A DNA stretch of 64,000 bases from Bradyrhizobium arachidis (GCF_015291705.1 NZ_CP030050.1:5890001-5954000); one strand, 5' to 3'. Positions 39,608 through 49,152 are shown, counted from the first letter of the stretch. The notes: a model not told the origin generated them from the letters alone. Translations and numbers: made by a program.

Positions 39608-40914
39608 TGCCGATGCTGACCGACCGCCGCCCCGTCCTGCTCGCCAACGCCCGCGTCGTCGACCCCAGCCGCGACTTCGACGGCGTCGGCGACGTCCTCA
39701 TCGCCGACGGCATCATCCGCGAGACCCGCCGCGGCATTGGCGCGGCCGGCGTCCCCGAGGGTACCGACATCGTCAACTGCTCCGGCAAGATCGTTGCGCC
39801 CGGCCTGATCGACATGCGCGCCTTTGTCGGCGAGCCCGGCTTCAGCCACCGCGAGACCTTTGCCTCCGCCAGCCAGGCGGCCGCGACCGGCGGCATCACC
39901 ACCATCATCTGCCAGCCCGACACCTCTCCGGTGATCGACAATTCGGCGACCGTCGACTTCGTGATGCGCCGCGCCCGCGACACCGCGATCGTCAACATCC
40001 AGCCGATGGCGGCGCTGACCAAGGGCATGCGCGGCGAGGAGATGACCGAGTTCGGCCTGCTCAAGGCTGCCGGCGCGGTCGCCTTCAGCGACGGCGACAG
40101 GAGCGTGACCAATTCGCAGGTGATGCGCCGCGCGCTGACCTACGCCCGCGACTTCGACGCGCTGATCGTGCACCACACCGAGGACCCCAACCTCGTGGGC
40201 GAAGGGGTCATGAACGAAGGCGAGTTCGCCTCGCGGCTCGGCCTGATGGGCATCCCAAAGGCAGCCGAAGCGGTGATGCTGGAGCGCGACATGCGCCTCG
40301 TCGCGCTCACCGGCGGCCGCTACCACGCGGCATCGCTGACCTGCATCGACTCGCTCGAGATCCTGAAGCGCGCCCGCGACGCCGGCCTCGCCGTCAGCGC
40401 CTCGGTGTCGATCAACCACCTTGCGCTGAACGAGAACGACATCGGCCCCTACCGCTCCTTCCTGAAGCTGTCACCGCCGCTGCGCACCGAGGACGACCGC
40501 CGCGCGCTGGTGGAGGCGATGGCCTCAGGCCTCGTCGACGTCATCATGTCCGACCACAATCCGCAGGACGTCGAGGTCAAGCGCCTGCCGTTCGCGGAAG
40601 CCGCACCCGGCGCCGTCGGCCTGGAGACCATGCTGCCCGCAGGTCTTCGGCTCGTGCACAATGGCGAGATGGAACTGGCGACGCTGATCCGGGCGATGTC
40701 GACCCGGCCCGCCGAGCTGCTTGGCCTCCCAGGCGGAACCCTGCGCACGGGCGCCCCGGCCGACCTCATCGTGATCGATCCGGATACGCCCTGGATCGTC
40801 GATCCCGGCGATCTCAAATCGCCCTGCAAGAACACCCCGTTCGACGAGGCCCGCTTTACAGGCCGCGTGGTGCGCACCATTGTCGGCGGACGGACGGTGT
40901 ACGAGCATGTCTGA
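39607..40914 (+). CDS. pyrC: Dihydroorotase-like protein lacking metal-binding residues (PyrC'/PyrX type)
   Basis: The 435-aa product has the full amidohydrolase fold of class I dihydroorotase ([17 protein letters not shown] ... [16 protein letters not shown] ... [18 protein letters not shown]). The essential HxH after strand 1 is absent: active enzymes read DxHxH where this one reads [12 protein letters not shown], and the His of the HxxHxST motif is replaced (YHAASLT). The late Asp (SDHNPQ) remains. This matches the non-catalytic PyrC' that pairs with PyrB in Pseudomonas. ATG 39607 overlaps the pyrB stop (TGATG); GTG 39604 is an alternative. A true dihydroorotase must lie elsewhere. Confidence 0.85.
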   Translation: MPMLTDRRPVLLANARVVDPSRDFDGVGDVLIADGIIRETRRGIGAAGVPEGTDIVNCSGKIVAPGLIDMRAFVGEPGFSHRETFASASQAAATGGITTIICQPDTSPVIDNSATVDFVMRRARDTAIVNIQPMAALTKGMRGEEMTEFGLLKAAGAVAFSDGDRSVTNSQVMRRALTYARDFDALIVHHTEDPNLVGEGVMNEGEFASRLGLMGIPKAAEAVMLERDMRLVALTGGRYHAASLTCIDSLEILKRARDAGLAVSASVSINHLALNENDIGPYRSFLKLSPPLRTEDDRRALVEAMASGLVDVIMSDHNPQDVEVKRLPFAEAAPGAVGLETMLPAGLRLVHNGEMELATLIRAMSTRPAELLGLPGGTLRTGAPADLIVIDPDTPWIVDPGDLKSPCKNTPFDEARFTGRVVRTIVGGRTVYEHV

Positions 40915-40946
40915 CGTGCGCAGCTGCGGCCAGGAACTTTGCAACC

Positions 40947-41543
40947 ATGGGGCTTGAAGCATTTCTGCCGGTGGCCTTCGTCATCGGCTACCTCCTCGGT
41001 TCGATTCCGTTCGGGCTGATCCTGACGAGGCTCGCCGGCACGCAGGATATCCGCTCGATCGGCTCCGGCAGTATCGGCGCCACCAACGTGCTGCGCACCG
41101 GACGTAAGAGCCTTGCCGCCGGCACCTTGCTGTTCGATGCGCTCAAGGGCACCGTGGCGGTCGTGATCGCCGGCTACATCGCAGGGCCCAATGCCGCGAT
41201 GGTGGCCGGGCTCGGCGCCTTCCTCGGCCATCTCTTCCCGGTCTGGCTGAAGTTCAAGGGCGGCAAGGGTGTCGCCGTCTATATCGGCATCCTGCTCGGC
41301 CTGTTCTGGCCGGCCGCACTGGTGTTCTGCCTGCTTTGGCTCGCGACCGCCTTCACCACCCGCTATTCTTCGCTCTCGGCCCTGGTGGCGTCCTTCATCA
41401 CGCCGATATTCCTGTGGTGGTTCGGCCACCTCGCGCTCGCCTCGCTGTTCGCGGTGCTGACGCTGCTCTTGTTCTACGCCCACCGCGAGAACATCAAGCG
41501 GTTGCAAGCGGGCAAGGAAAGCCGGATCGGAGAAAAGGCCTAG
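40947..41543 (+). CDS. plsY: Glycerol-3-phosphate acyltransferase PlsY
   Basis: The 198-aa product has the five-helix PlsY topology: [37 protein letters not shown] (motif 1), [16 protein letters not shown] (motif 2, glycerol-3-phosphate site) and [20 protein letters not shown] (motif 3). It transfers the acyl group from acyl-phosphate to glycerol-3-phosphate, the first step in phospholipid synthesis. It starts 32 bp after the dihydroorotase-like gene. In many Rhizobiales plsY is directly followed by dprA; here a patatin and an amidase intervene. Confidence 0.96.
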   Translation: MGLEAFLPVAFVIGYLLGSIPFGLILTRLAGTQDIRSIGSGSIGATNVLRTGRKSLAAGTLLFDALKGTVAVVIAGYIAGPNAAMVAGLGAFLGHLFPVWLKFKGGKGVAVYIGILLGLFWPAALVFCLLWLATAFTTRYSSLSALVASFITPIFLWWFGHLALASLFAVLTLLLFYAHRENIKRLQAGKESRIGEKA

Positions 41544-41612
41544 AGCATGATCCGGACCCGAAGGGCCGCGTGAGCGCAAAGTGTGCAGCGGTTTTCCGTA
41601 GAGATCATGCTC
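41543..41612. repeat. RPE-like palindrome after plsY
   Basis: Left arm gagcatgatc (41543-41552) and right arm gatcatgctc (41603-41612) are exact reverse complements, with cggttttccg and cagcgg inside. This is the well-known gagcatgatccgga palindrome of Rhizobiales intergenic regions. It separates plsY from the patatin gene. Confidence 0.85.
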
Positions 41613-41775
41613 ACACTATAATCAACATCCGGAAAAAGTACGGATACCGCCGCACCACCTCCGCATTATATGCCAAATTCTGTTCGCAACTCCGAAGCTG
41701 CTCGCGGCCGGAGTGGCGAACGAGCTCCAGGCCTGTCATGCTGACAGAGAAGATGGCGTTACGCGGTTGCTCAGA

Positions 41776-42975
41776 ATGAGCGAGAAGATTGACGGCACGC
41801 ATGACGGGGTCGGTTTGCGAGGTGCTTCCAGCACCGCGGCAAGCCGGCTGCTCTCGATGACCAATATCTGGTCCGATGCGCCCTTGCCGCCCCCTGAGCC
41901 CGAGCCGGCACCTGTCCCTCCACCACCGCCGCCTGCTCCCGTCGCGAAAGCCGTCGCTGCAGTCGAGGTCACGACCGCGGCCGCACCCGTCGTGCGCGAT
42001 CAGGTCCGCTCCGAACAATGGCCGCCCCGAAAACTGTCGCTGGCGCTTCAAGGCGGCGGCACCTTCGCGGCGTTCACCTGGGGCGTGCTGGAGCGGCTCC
42101 TGGAGGAGCCGTCCATCGCATTCGACACCGTCAGCGGCGCCAGCGCCGGCGCCATCAATGCGCTCCTGCTCGCCACTGGCCTTGCCGAAGGCGGACGCGA
42201 AGGCGCCCGTTCACGGCTGAACCGGTTCTGGGTCCGCCTGATGCACGAGGCCTCGTTCCGCTCGCTGATGCTGGTCGGTGGCTTCTCGCCGGCGGGAAGC
42301 TCGGTCGCGTTCGGCCCGACGCTGCGCTCGGGCCAGTTCGACCCGTTCGACCTTGATCCGCTGCGGCAGGCGCTGTCGCGCGACATAAATTTCGCCATCT
42401 TGCGCGATGCGGCCTGCCCAAAGCTGCTGATCGCGGCGACGCGAATCCGCGACGGCCAGCAGCAGGTCTTCCGCAACGAGGCAATCACGGCCGACGTCGC
42501 GCTGGCCTCGACCTGTCCGCCCCTGGTTCATTGCGCCGTCGAGATCGACGGCGAGGCCTATTGGGACGGCGGTTTTGGCGGCAACCCGCCGCTGGTGCGG
42601 CTGGTGCAGGAATCTGCAACCGCAGACCTCCTGCTGGTCCAGGTCACGCCGGCCCGCGACAGCTACGTACCGATCACGCTCGCCGCGATCGACCGCCGGC
42701 TCGACCAGATCGCCGCCAACGCCGCGCTCAATGCCGAGATCGCCGCGATCGCATGGGCGCAGCCGCACATCGCACCTGCGCTGCGGCTCTCCCGGATCGC
42801 GGCCGAAGACTCCGTTGACGGCCTCGCACAGCGCTCATCGACCGATCTCGGCCGCGGCTTCATCCGCACGCTGCACCGGAGCGGCCGTGAGGCCGCCGAG
42901 CGCTGGCTCGGACAGGACGCGACAGGCGCCGAAGCCCAACGCACCATTTCCGTCGCAGAACCTGCGCTAGCCTGA
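41776..42975 (+). CDS. Patatin-like phospholipase
   Basis: The product (399 aa from ATG 41776; an alternative ATG at 41857) has a Pro-rich leader with runs of Pro/Pro-Glu (LPPPEPEPAPVPPPPPPAPV), then the patatin domain: oxyanion hole LALQGGGTFAAFTWGV, nucleophile GASAGAINALL (GxSxG) and catalytic Asp in YWDGGFGGNPPLV. It should hydrolyse lipid acyl esters. No signal peptide is visible. The Pro-rich leader probably is a disordered tether. It lies between plsY and the opposite-facing amidase gene. Confidence 0.9.
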   Translation: MSEKIDGTHDGVGLRGASSTAASRLLSMTNIWSDAPLPPPEPEPAPVPPPPPPAPVAKAVAAVEVTTAAAPVVRDQVRSEQWPPRKLSLALQGGGTFAAFTWGVLERLLEEPSIAFDTVSGASAGAINALLLATGLAEGGREGARSRLNRFWVRLMHEASFRSLMLVGGFSPAGSSVAFGPTLRSGQFDPFDLDPLRQALSRDINFAILRDAACPKLLIAATRIRDGQQQVFRNEAITADVALASTCPPLVHCAVEIDGEAYWDGGFGGNPPLVRLVQESATADLLLVQVTPARDSYVPITLAAIDRRLDQIAANAALNAEIAAIAWAQPHIAPALRLSRIAAEDSVDGLAQRSSTDLGRGFIRTLHRSGREAAERWLGQDATGAEAQRTISVAEPALA

Positions 42976-44211
42976 TTTCACCAGCGCGTTCTCCAGGAAC
43001 CACGCCGCGGCCAGCGCGCCCGGGTCGTTGCCGAAACGCGCGATCACCTGCACGCCGATCGGCAGGCCACCCGCCTTCAGCACCGGCACGTTGACGCAAG
43101 GATTGCCCATCAGCGTCCAGAGCCGGTTGTAACGGGGATCGCCCGTGGTCGCGAGCTCCTTGGCCGGCGGCGTGCCCGGCGCCGAATAGGTCAGCAGCAC
43201 ATCGACGTCCTCGAACAATTCGCCGAGCTCGCGGCGGCCGCGGCGGCTGATCCGCCTGGCCTCGTCATAGTCCTTTGGCGTCAGCCCGACCGACGCATCG
43301 AGGCTGGCGCGCAGCATCGGCGCGATCTCGTCGTGGCGCTCGGTAAATTCCCAGGCGAGCGCGCGATGCGCCTCGAACTCCTGGATCACCGGATGGATGC
43401 GCCAGGCCTCCTGCACCGCTTCAGGTAGGTCGATGTTCTGCACGCTGGCGCCGGCCTTCTCGGCCGCCTTGATCGCGGCTTGCAGCCCCTCTTCGGCGGC
43501 CGGCTCGACCGCGCCCGCGAACTCCTGCCTGACCACGCCGATACGCGGCGACTTCGCCGGCACAATGCCGGAGAACTCGCTGCGGCCCGTGATGGCGAGC
43601 AGTCCGCGCGCAAGGTCCTCCGCGCGCGCACCGAACAGGCCGACCGTGTCCAGCGCCCACGAATAGCACTTCACGCCGACCGTCGGCAGCATCCGGAACG
43701 ACGGCTTGATCGCGGCCGTGCCGCAATAGGCCGCGGGCCGGATCACCGAGCCGCCGGTCTGGGTGCCCAGCGCCAGCGGGATCATGCCGGCGCCGACGGC
43801 TGCCGCCGAGCCGGAGGACGAGCCGCCCGGCGAATGGCCGAGATTGTGCGGATTGAGCGTCGGCGTCGGATCGCGCGAGGCAAACGCGGTCGTCGTGGTC
43901 TTGCCGATGATGGTGGCGCCTGCCCGCTTCAGCATCATCACGACAGGCGCGTCCGAGCGCGGCTGCCAGCCGCGATAGATCTCCGAGCCCATCTCGGTCG
44001 GGAAATTCGCGGTGTCGATGATGTCCTTGATCCCGACCGCAATCCCGCGCAGCGGGCCGGCGGCTTGCGCCTTCGCGGCCTTGTCGTAGCGGACGAAGGC
44101 GCGGACGTCCTTCTCCTTGCTCTCGATCGCCGCGAGCGACTGGGCGATGGCGGCGTCGGGCGAAAGTTCCCCCGCTTCGATGCGGCGCTGGAGGTCGGCG
44201 AGTGAGATCAT
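42967..44211 (-). CDS. Amidase (amidase-signature family)
   Basis: The 414-aa product from ATG 44211 has the AS triad: catalytic Lys in GIAVGIKDIIDT, cis-Ser in HSPGGSSSGSAAAVG and nucleophile Ser in TQTGGSVIRPAAYCG. It is shorter than GatA (491 aa) and lacks the GatA-specific C-terminal segment, so it is a stand-alone amidase of unknown substrate. It is convergent with the patatin gene (9-bp overlap) and divergent from dprA. A start at 44304 is rejected because its N-terminus overlaps the dprA promoter region. Confidence 0.92.
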   Translation of the reverse strand: MISLADLQRRIEAGELSPDAAIAQSLAAIESKEKDVRAFVRYDKAAKAQAAGPLRGIAVGIKDIIDTANFPTEMGSEIYRGWQPRSDAPVVMMLKRAGATIIGKTTTTAFASRDPTPTLNPHNLGHSPGGSSSGSAAAVGAGMIPLALGTQTGGSVIRPAAYCGTAAIKPSFRMLPTVGVKCYSWALDTVGLFGARAEDLARGLLAITGRSEFSGIVPAKSPRIGVVRQEFAGAVEPAAEEGLQAAIKAAEKAGASVQNIDLPEAVQEAWRIHPVIQEFEAHRALAWEFTERHDEIAPMLRASLDASVGLTPKDYDEARRISRRGRRELGELFEDVDVLLTYSAPGTPPAKELATTGDPRYNRLWTLMGNPCVNVPVLKAGGLPIGVQVIARFGNDPGALAAAWFLENALVKSG

Positions 44212-44327
44212 GGCAAAATCCTTCTTATTGGGATCGCTTTTAGCATCGGGGCAAGGTCGCGCAAGCGCACGTCGCTGTTGCGCAACGCCCTCAGGTTGTT
44301 CCATGCTGCTCCCACAAGGAGACCGGC

Positions 44328-45446
44328 GTGGACGCCATCAATCCCAGCGTGGAGCTGACTGAAGCCGAGCGGACTGACCGCCTGCGGCTGATCCGCTCCG
44401 ACAATGTCGGGCCGCGCACCTTCCGTTCGCTGCTCGATCATTTCGGCAGTGCGCGCGCCGCGCTGGAGCGGCTGCCTGATCTGGCGCGCCGCGGCGGGGC
44501 GCAGCGGTCGGGACGCATCTGCAGCGCGGATGAGGCAAAGGCCGAGCTCGCCGCGAGCCGCAAATTCGGCATTGCCTGGCTCGCGCCCGGCGAGGACGGC
44601 TATCCGGCGCGGCTGGCGATGATCGACGATGCACCGCCTCTGCTCGCCGTGCGCGGCGATGACGCAAGCTTGATGCGCCCGATGATAGCCATCGTCGGCT
44701 CGCGCAACTCGTCCGGTGCAGGTCTGAAATTCGCCGGCCAGCTTGCGCGCGAGCTCGGCGAAGCCGGCTTCATCATCATCTCGGGGCTCGCGCGCGGCGT
44801 CGACCAGGCCGCGCACCGCGCGAGCGTCGAGAGCGGCACGATCGCCGTGCTCGCCGGCGGCCATGACCGCATCTATCCGCCCGAGCATGGCGACCTACTC
44901 ACGGCGATCCTCGACCAGAGCGGCGCAGCGATCTCGGAGATGCCACTCGGTCACGAGCCGCGCGCCCGCGACTTTCCCCGCCGCAACCGGCTGATCTCGG
45001 GCGCCGCGCTCGGCGTGATCGTGGTGGAGGCGGCGCACCGCTCGGGCTCGCTGATCACCGCGCGCATGGCGGCCGAACAGGGCCGCGAGGTGTTCGCCGT
45101 CCCCGGCTCGCCGCTCGATCCGCGTGCCGCCGGCACCAACGATTTGATCAAGCAGGGCGCAACCCTCGTCACCGAGGCTGCCGACATCATCAACGCGGTT
45201 CAGCCGATCATGGAGCGGCCGCTGATGAGTCCTGCGAGCGAGCCGGACAGCGAGCCGTTCGAGAGCGATCCACAAGGCCATGACCGCGACCAGATCACCG
45301 GCCTGCTCGGCCCGGCGCCGATCTCGATCGACGATCTCGTGCGGATGTCCGGCGCCTCGCCTGCAATCGTGCGCACCGTACTGCTGGAGCTCGAGCTCGC
45401 GGGGCGGCTCGAGCGCCATGGGGGTGGTCTCGTTTCGCTTCTTTAG
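44328..45446 (+). CDS. dprA: DNA-processing protein DprA (Smf)
   Basis: The 372-aa product has an N-terminal SAM-like domain, the Rossmann fold ([60 protein letters not shown]) and a C-terminal winged helix ([16 protein letters not shown]). It loads RecA on incoming single-stranded DNA during transformation and may play roles in repair. The start is GTG 44328 with a strong site (aaggagaccggc). It is convergent with the HxlR gene, sharing a four-base overlap at the stops (ttag). Confidence 0.94.
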   Translation: MDAINPSVELTEAERTDRLRLIRSDNVGPRTFRSLLDHFGSARAALERLPDLARRGGAQRSGRICSADEAKAELAASRKFGIAWLAPGEDGYPARLAMIDDAPPLLAVRGDDASLMRPMIAIVGSRNSSGAGLKFAGQLARELGEAGFIIISGLARGVDQAAHRASVESGTIAVLAGGHDRIYPPEHGDLLTAILDQSGAAISEMPLGHEPRARDFPRRNRLISGAALGVIVVEAAHRSGSLITARMAAEQGREVFAVPGSPLDPRAAGTNDLIKQGATLVTEAADIINAVQPIMERPLMSPASEPDSEPFESDPQGHDRDQITGLLGPAPISIDDLVRMSGASPAIVRTVLLELELAGRLERHGGGLVSLL

Positions 45447-45856
45447 TCGCCGTCGTTGCGCCGATCGAACTGCCTACGCGCAGCCTCGATCTGCATCAGA
45501 TGGTCCATGGCCCACTGTCCGAGCGCCTTCACCGGCTGCTGCAGCCCTCGGCCGAGATCGGTCAGCTCGTAATCGACGCGCGGCGGAATGGTCGGAAAGA
45601 TCGTGCGCGTGACGAGGCCGTCGCGCTCGAGGCCACGCAAGGTTAATGTCAGCATCCGCTGCGAGATGCTGCTGATCATGCGCTTCAGTTCATTGAAGCG
45701 CTTTGGCCCGTCGCTCAGGTTCATGATGACGAACACGCTCCATTTGTCGCCGACCCGCGAGAGGACCGACGCCACGCCACGGCAGTCGGCATGGTCGGGA
45801 TGCGGCCGCGGCGGCGCAGGCAAATCGGTGTGTGCAGGTTTCAATGATGTGCCCAT
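45443..45856 (-). CDS. HxlR-family transcriptional regulator 1
   Basis: The 137-aa product has the HxlR winged helix: [20 protein letters not shown] with the conserved Cys, then [20 protein letters not shown] and [20 protein letters not shown]. HxlR proteins often sense electrophiles or redox state through this Cys and repress a neighbouring detoxifying gene. The divergent azoreductase at 45940 is the likely target; the 83-bp space between starts should contain the operator. The gene is also convergent with dprA. Confidence 0.92.
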   Translation of the reverse strand: MGTSLKPAHTDLPAPPRPHPDHADCRGVASVLSRVGDKWSVFVIMNLSDGPKRFNELKRMISSISQRMLTLTLRGLERDGLVTRTIFPTIPPRVDYELTDLGRGLQQPVKALGQWAMDHLMQIEAARRQFDRRNDGD

Positions 45857-45939
45857 GGCTCAAAAAAGTGCGTTCTTGCGGGGATTTCGACAGTCACTCA
45901 TGTAGTCCGGGTTACAAATCTATACCATGGGTGACCCCA

Positions 45940-46548
45940 ATGAAACTCCTCCATATCGACTCCAGTGTCCTCGGCCCCCACTCCGTCTCCAGGCAGGTTT
46001 CCGCCGCCATCGTCGACCGGCTCCGGCAGGCGACGCCTTCGCTCGACATCGCCTATCGCGACCTGACTCAGACCCCGCTCGCCCACCTCTCCGGCTCGCA
46101 CCTCGCGGCCGCGCAAGGCGCGCCAGCGCCGGCGGAACTCGGACCCGACCTTGCCGCGAGCGCGGCGGTGCTGAACGAGTTCCTCGACGCCGACATCGTC
46201 GTGATCGGCGCGCCCATGTACAATTTCACCATTCCGAGCCAGCTCAAGGCCTGGATCGACCGCGTCCTCGTTGCTGGGAAGACCTTCAAATATGACGCCA
46301 ACGGCCCGCAGGGCCTTGCCGGCAGCAAGCGCGTGATCGTGGCGATCTCTCGCGGCGGCTATTACGGTCCGGGCACCCCGGCCGCCTCGCTGGAGCATCT
46401 CGAAACCTATTTGCGCGGTGTGTTCGCCTTCATGGGCATCACGAGCCCCGAATTCATCGTTGCCGATGGCATCCAGGTTGGCCCCGAGCATCGCGAGAAG
46501 GCGCTCGCCGGCGCGCTTGCGGCGGCCACCAGCCTGCGCGCGGCGTAA
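45940..46548 (+). CDS. azoR: FMN-dependent NADH:quinone oxidoreductase / azoreductase
   Basis: The 202-aa product has the flavodoxin-like AzoR fold: [20 protein letters not shown] (phosphate loop), [20 protein letters not shown] (isoalloxazine binding) and [11 protein letters not shown]. It uses NAD(P)H to reduce quinones and azo dyes two electrons at a time. ATG 45940 is fixed by the phosphate loop; upstream codons in the same frame are unrelated. It is divergent from HxlR regulator 1, a common pairing. Confidence 0.92.
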   Translation: MKLLHIDSSVLGPHSVSRQVSAAIVDRLRQATPSLDIAYRDLTQTPLAHLSGSHLAAAQGAPAPAELGPDLAASAAVLNEFLDADIVVIGAPMYNFTIPSQLKAWIDRVLVAGKTFKYDANGPQGLAGSKRVIVAISRGGYYGPGTPAASLEHLETYLRGVFAFMGITSPEFIVADGIQVGPEHREKALAGALAAATSLRAA

Positions 46549-46608
46549 GGCTCACGCCGACAACAGCCGCTGCCGGCCTTTCGGCGGCGGCTGACAGATC
46601 GAATGGAC

Positions 46609-46791
46609 CTAAAACCAGGCGCCCTGGATTCCCAGGATGACGGCGACAAGCGAGATGAACAGCCCGATGCCCGAGAACAGAGCCACCCCGATGAATTCGG
46701 ACGTGTCGGAGCGCTTGGTGGAGATGCTGGAACGTTCGGTGTAAATACGCGGTGCTGAAATCGACGAAAAAATGCGAGCTGCCTTTGGCAT
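46609..46791 (-). CDS. Small single-helix membrane protein (60 aa)
   Basis: From ATG 46791 the product reads MPKAARIFSSISAPRIYTER, SSISTKRSDTSEFIGVALFS and GIGLFISLVAVILGIQG, with one C-terminal membrane helix and a Ser/Arg-rich cytoplasmic part. The ribosome site aaaggagcccgtg before the ATG is strong. No family is recognised. It stands alone between azoR (opposite strand) and the SDR gene. Confidence 0.65.
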   Translation of the reverse strand: MPKAARIFSSISAPRIYTERSSISTKRSDTSEFIGVALFSGIGLFISLVAVILGIQGAWF

Positions 46792-46967
46792 CACGGGCTC
46801 CTTTGAAATGAGTCTTATGACCCCCGCCCGTAGAAAGGTCTTGGCAGCGTGCGCCAAGGTTCAACGCCTCACATAAGGTTCAACAAATACATTCCTCCTG
46901 ATGTAGGAACCGGCCGGCGCAACCGCCTGCGACGAGCGCCGACCGATTCAATTTTCATCGAGATTGA

Positions 46968-47741
46968 TCAACCACGATAGATCGGCGCGCCGCTCGGCGA
47001 GGCCACTGCGCCGCCGTCGACGAAGATCTCCTGGCCCTGGATGTGCGCGGCATCATCGGAGGCGAGGAACAGCACCGTCTTCGAAATGTGATCTGGTTCA
47101 CCAATGCGCCCCAGCGGCGTCGACAGCGCAATGCGCTTCTCGAATGCTTTTTCCGCTTCAGGCGTTGCGATCGCCGCGCCCCAGATCGGCGTGCGGATCG
47201 CGCCGGGCGCGACGACGTTGACGCGGATGCCGCGCGGCGACAGTTCCGACGCCATGATGCGCGCCATCGCGCGCACGCCGGCCTTGGCGGCGCCGTAGGC
47301 GGAGTAGCCGGGAATGCCCAGCACGGAGATCACCGAGCCGTTGAGGATGATCGAGGCGTTGTCGTTGAGATAAGGCAGCGCCGACTGCACGGTGAAGAAC
47401 ACGCCGGTGAGGTTCGTGCTGATGACCTTCTCGAACACCTCGAGCGTCGCCGAACCCAGCGGCGTGCCGCCGGGAATGCCGGCATTGGCGAACACAATGT
47501 CGAACTTGCCGAACTTGTCGGCGCCCTTCTTGATCGCGGCTTCCGTCGCGGCGACGTCGGTGGCATCGGCGACGAGCGCAAGCGCGTTCGGGCCGAGTTC
47601 CTTCGCCGCAGCCTCCAACGTCTCCTTGTTGCGCCCGGTGATGACCACTTTCGCACCCTCGGCCACGAACAGCTTTGCCGTCGCAAGTCCGATGCCGCTA
47701 TTGCCGCCAGTAATGAGTGCCGTCTTGTTCTTCAGTCTCAC
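46968..47741 (-). CDS. Short-chain dehydrogenase/reductase
   Basis: The 257-aa product has the classical SDR pattern: NAD(P)-binding ALITGGNSGIGLATAKLF, FANAGIPGG (NAG-like) and the catalytic Ser/Tyr/Lys region ILNGSVISVLGIPGYSAYGA AKAGVRAMAR split across two sites. The acceptor specificity is unknown. I chose GTG 47741, preceded by ctggaggcgagc, over ATG 47762 because that ATG lies inside the operator-like inverted repeat (47755-47770). It is divergent from HxlR regulator 2, its likely repressor. Confidence 0.9.
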   Translation of the reverse strand: MRLKNKTALITGGNSGIGLATAKLFVAEGAKVVITGRNKETLEAAAKELGPNALALVADATDVAATEAAIKKGADKFGKFDIVFANAGIPGGTPLGSATLEVFEKVISTNLTGVFFTVQSALPYLNDNASIILNGSVISVLGIPGYSAYGAAKAGVRAMARIMASELSPRGIRVNVVAPGAIRTPIWGAAIATPEAEKAFEKRIALSTPLGRIGEPDHISKTVLFLASDDAAHIQGQEIFVDGGAVASPSGAPIYRG

Positions 47742-47754
47742 GCTCGCCTCCAGT

Positions 47755-47809
47755 GGTTGCATAATGAAACTAAGTTGCCATCTAGGGCATATGGTTTTAT
47801 GATGCAACC
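47755..47809. promoter_or_regulatory. Operator-like inverted repeat between SDR and HxlR genes
   Basis: The half-sites ggttgcataatgaaac (47755-47770) and gttttatgatgcaacc (47794-47809) are inverted copies matching at 14 of 16 positions, separated by 23 bp. They lie in the divergent promoter region of an SDR gene and an HxlR gene, the normal place for an HxlR operator. The sequence is seen directly; the binding protein is inferred. Confidence 0.75.
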
Positions 47810-47863
47810 ACACAAGCACGTGATCAGCGCCGAAATCGTGCGAACGCGACAGGACGACAGACC

Positions 47864-48331
47864 ATGGTCAAACGAACCAGCTTTGCGGGGGATGCCTGCC
47901 CGATCGCACGGTCGCTGGAGGCGATCGGCGACTGGTGGTCGCTGCTGATCATCCGCGAGGCGCTGTTCGGCCTGCGCCGCTTCGGCGAATTTCAGCGCAA
48001 GCTCGGCATGGCCAAGAACATCTTGTCGGTGCGGCTACAGTCGCTGGTCGACCACGGCATTCTCGCCACCGCCCCCGCCTCCGACGGCAGCGCCTATCAA
48101 GAGTATGTGCTGACGCCGAAGGGCCGCGGCGTCTTCCCGGTCCTCGTCGCGCTGCGCCAATGGAGCGAGGAGTTCGACGACCATCCCGAAGAGATCGCAA
48201 CCATCCTGGTCGACCGCGAGAAAGGCCGCCCGGTGAAGAAACTCGAAATGCGCGCCGAGGACGGCCGCCTGCTCAGCCCCGCGGACACTAGGCTGAAGCC
48301 GCGGCCGGCGCCGCGAAGGCGGTCAGCCTGA
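47864..48331 (+). CDS. HxlR-family transcriptional regulator 2
   Basis: The 155-aa product has the HxlR winged helix: GDACPIARSLEAIGDWWSLL with Cys12, then RRFGEFQRKLGMAKNILSVR and LVDHGILATAPASDGSAYQE, plus a C-terminal extension of about 40 residues beyond the usual domain. It should control the divergent SDR gene through the inverted repeat 47755-47809 and perhaps itself. Ribosome site aggacgacagacc precedes ATG 47864. A palindromic repeat follows the gene. Confidence 0.92.
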   Translation: MVKRTSFAGDACPIARSLEAIGDWWSLLIIREALFGLRRFGEFQRKLGMAKNILSVRLQSLVDHGILATAPASDGSAYQEYVLTPKGRGVFPVLVALRQWSEEFDDHPEEIATILVDREKGRPVKKLEMRAEDGRLLSPADTRLKPRPAPRRRSA

Positions 48332-48353
48332 TTGCGCTCAACTGCCACCACAC

Positions 48354-48433
48354 CGTCATTGCGAGCGCAGCGAAGCAATCCAGACTGCCACCGCGGAAAG
48401 ACTCTGGATTGCTTCGCTGCGCTCGCAATGACG
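48354..48433. repeat. Palindromic repeat (GTCATTGCGAGC type), copy 1
   Basis: Left arm 48354-48384 and right arm 48403-48433 are a perfect 31-bp inverted repeat (cgtcattgcgagcgcagcg ... aagcaatccaga and its complement) around an 18-bp loop. A diverged copy is at 49062-49152, so the two bracket the flavodoxin-like gene. This element is widespread in Bradyrhizobium. Confidence 0.9.
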
Positions 48434-48501
48434 ACGCGGAGGGACTTGTACAAAATACAGTCAGCGCCGAAGATAGCTAGATACCGCAACGCGGCACCGC
48501 C

Positions 48502-49056
48502 ATGCCTCTGCTCGCCATCGTCTATTTCTCCATCACCGGCACCACCGAGAAGCTCGCGCATGCGGTGGCGCGTGGAGCGGATGGCATAGCGGACGTCGCG
48601 CTTTGTCGCATCACGGGCGACGACATCGTGTCAGGCCGCTTCCAGAATGAAAGCCTATTTGAAACGATCGACCACGCCAGCGCAGTTGCATTTGGTAGCC
48701 CGACCTACATGGGCGGAGCCGCGGCTCAATTCAAAGCCTTCGCAGACGCTTCAAGTGACCGCTGGAGCCAGCAGCGTTGGACCAACAAGATCGCAGGCGG
48801 CTTCACGACGGGTGCCTGCGCGAGCGGCGATCAACTGCACACGCTGACCTACTTTTCCATTCTGGCTGCGCAGCACGGCATGCTCTGGTGCGGACTGGAT
48901 ATTCCGGGCGGAGAGGATCCTGGCGGCCGTAATCGTTTGGGCAGCCAACTCGGCCTGGCGACACACCTCATCGACGACGACTTGCCGCCGAGCGACCTCA
49001 GCACGGCCGAATATCTCGGCCGAAGACTGGCCAAAATGGCAAGCCGCAACTGCTAG
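48502..49056 (+). CDS. Flavodoxin-family protein (WrbA-like)
   Basis: The 184-aa product has the flavodoxin-like phosphate loop AIVYFSITGTTEKLAHAVA, the second FMN loop AFGSPTYMGGAAAQFKAFAD and GGFTTGACASGDQ, arranged as in WrbA-like quinone reductases and related NAD(P)H-dependent FMN proteins. The third region reads AAQHGMLWCGLDIPGG. It could reduce quinones or act as a redox carrier. It is not obviously linked to the HxlR gene, as a 31-bp palindrome lies between. The gene is bracketed by two copies of one repeat family. Confidence 0.85.
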   Translation: MPLLAIVYFSITGTTEKLAHAVARGADGIADVALCRITGDDIVSGRFQNESLFETIDHASAVAFGSPTYMGGAAAQFKAFADASSDRWSQQRWTNKIAGGFTTGACASGDQLHTLTYFSILAAQHGMLWCGLDIPGGEDPGGRNRLGSQLGLATHLIDDDLPPSDLSTAEYLGRRLAKMASRNC

Positions 49057-49061
49057 CCGCA

Positions 49062-49152
49062 CCGTCATTGCGAGGAGCCCTTGCGACGAAGCAATCCAGA
49101 CTGCCGGCCGCGGAAAGACTTCTGGATTGCTTCCCTGCGCTCGCAATGACGG
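49062..49152. repeat. Palindromic repeat (GTCATTGCGAGC type), copy 2
   Basis: Outer arms ccgtcattgcgag and ctcgcaatgacgg pair, with gaagcaatccaga / tctggattgcttc as inner arms, but unlike copy 1 the left arm carries a different middle (gagcccttgcgac). It is a diverged member of the same family as 48354-48433. Confidence 0.85.
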
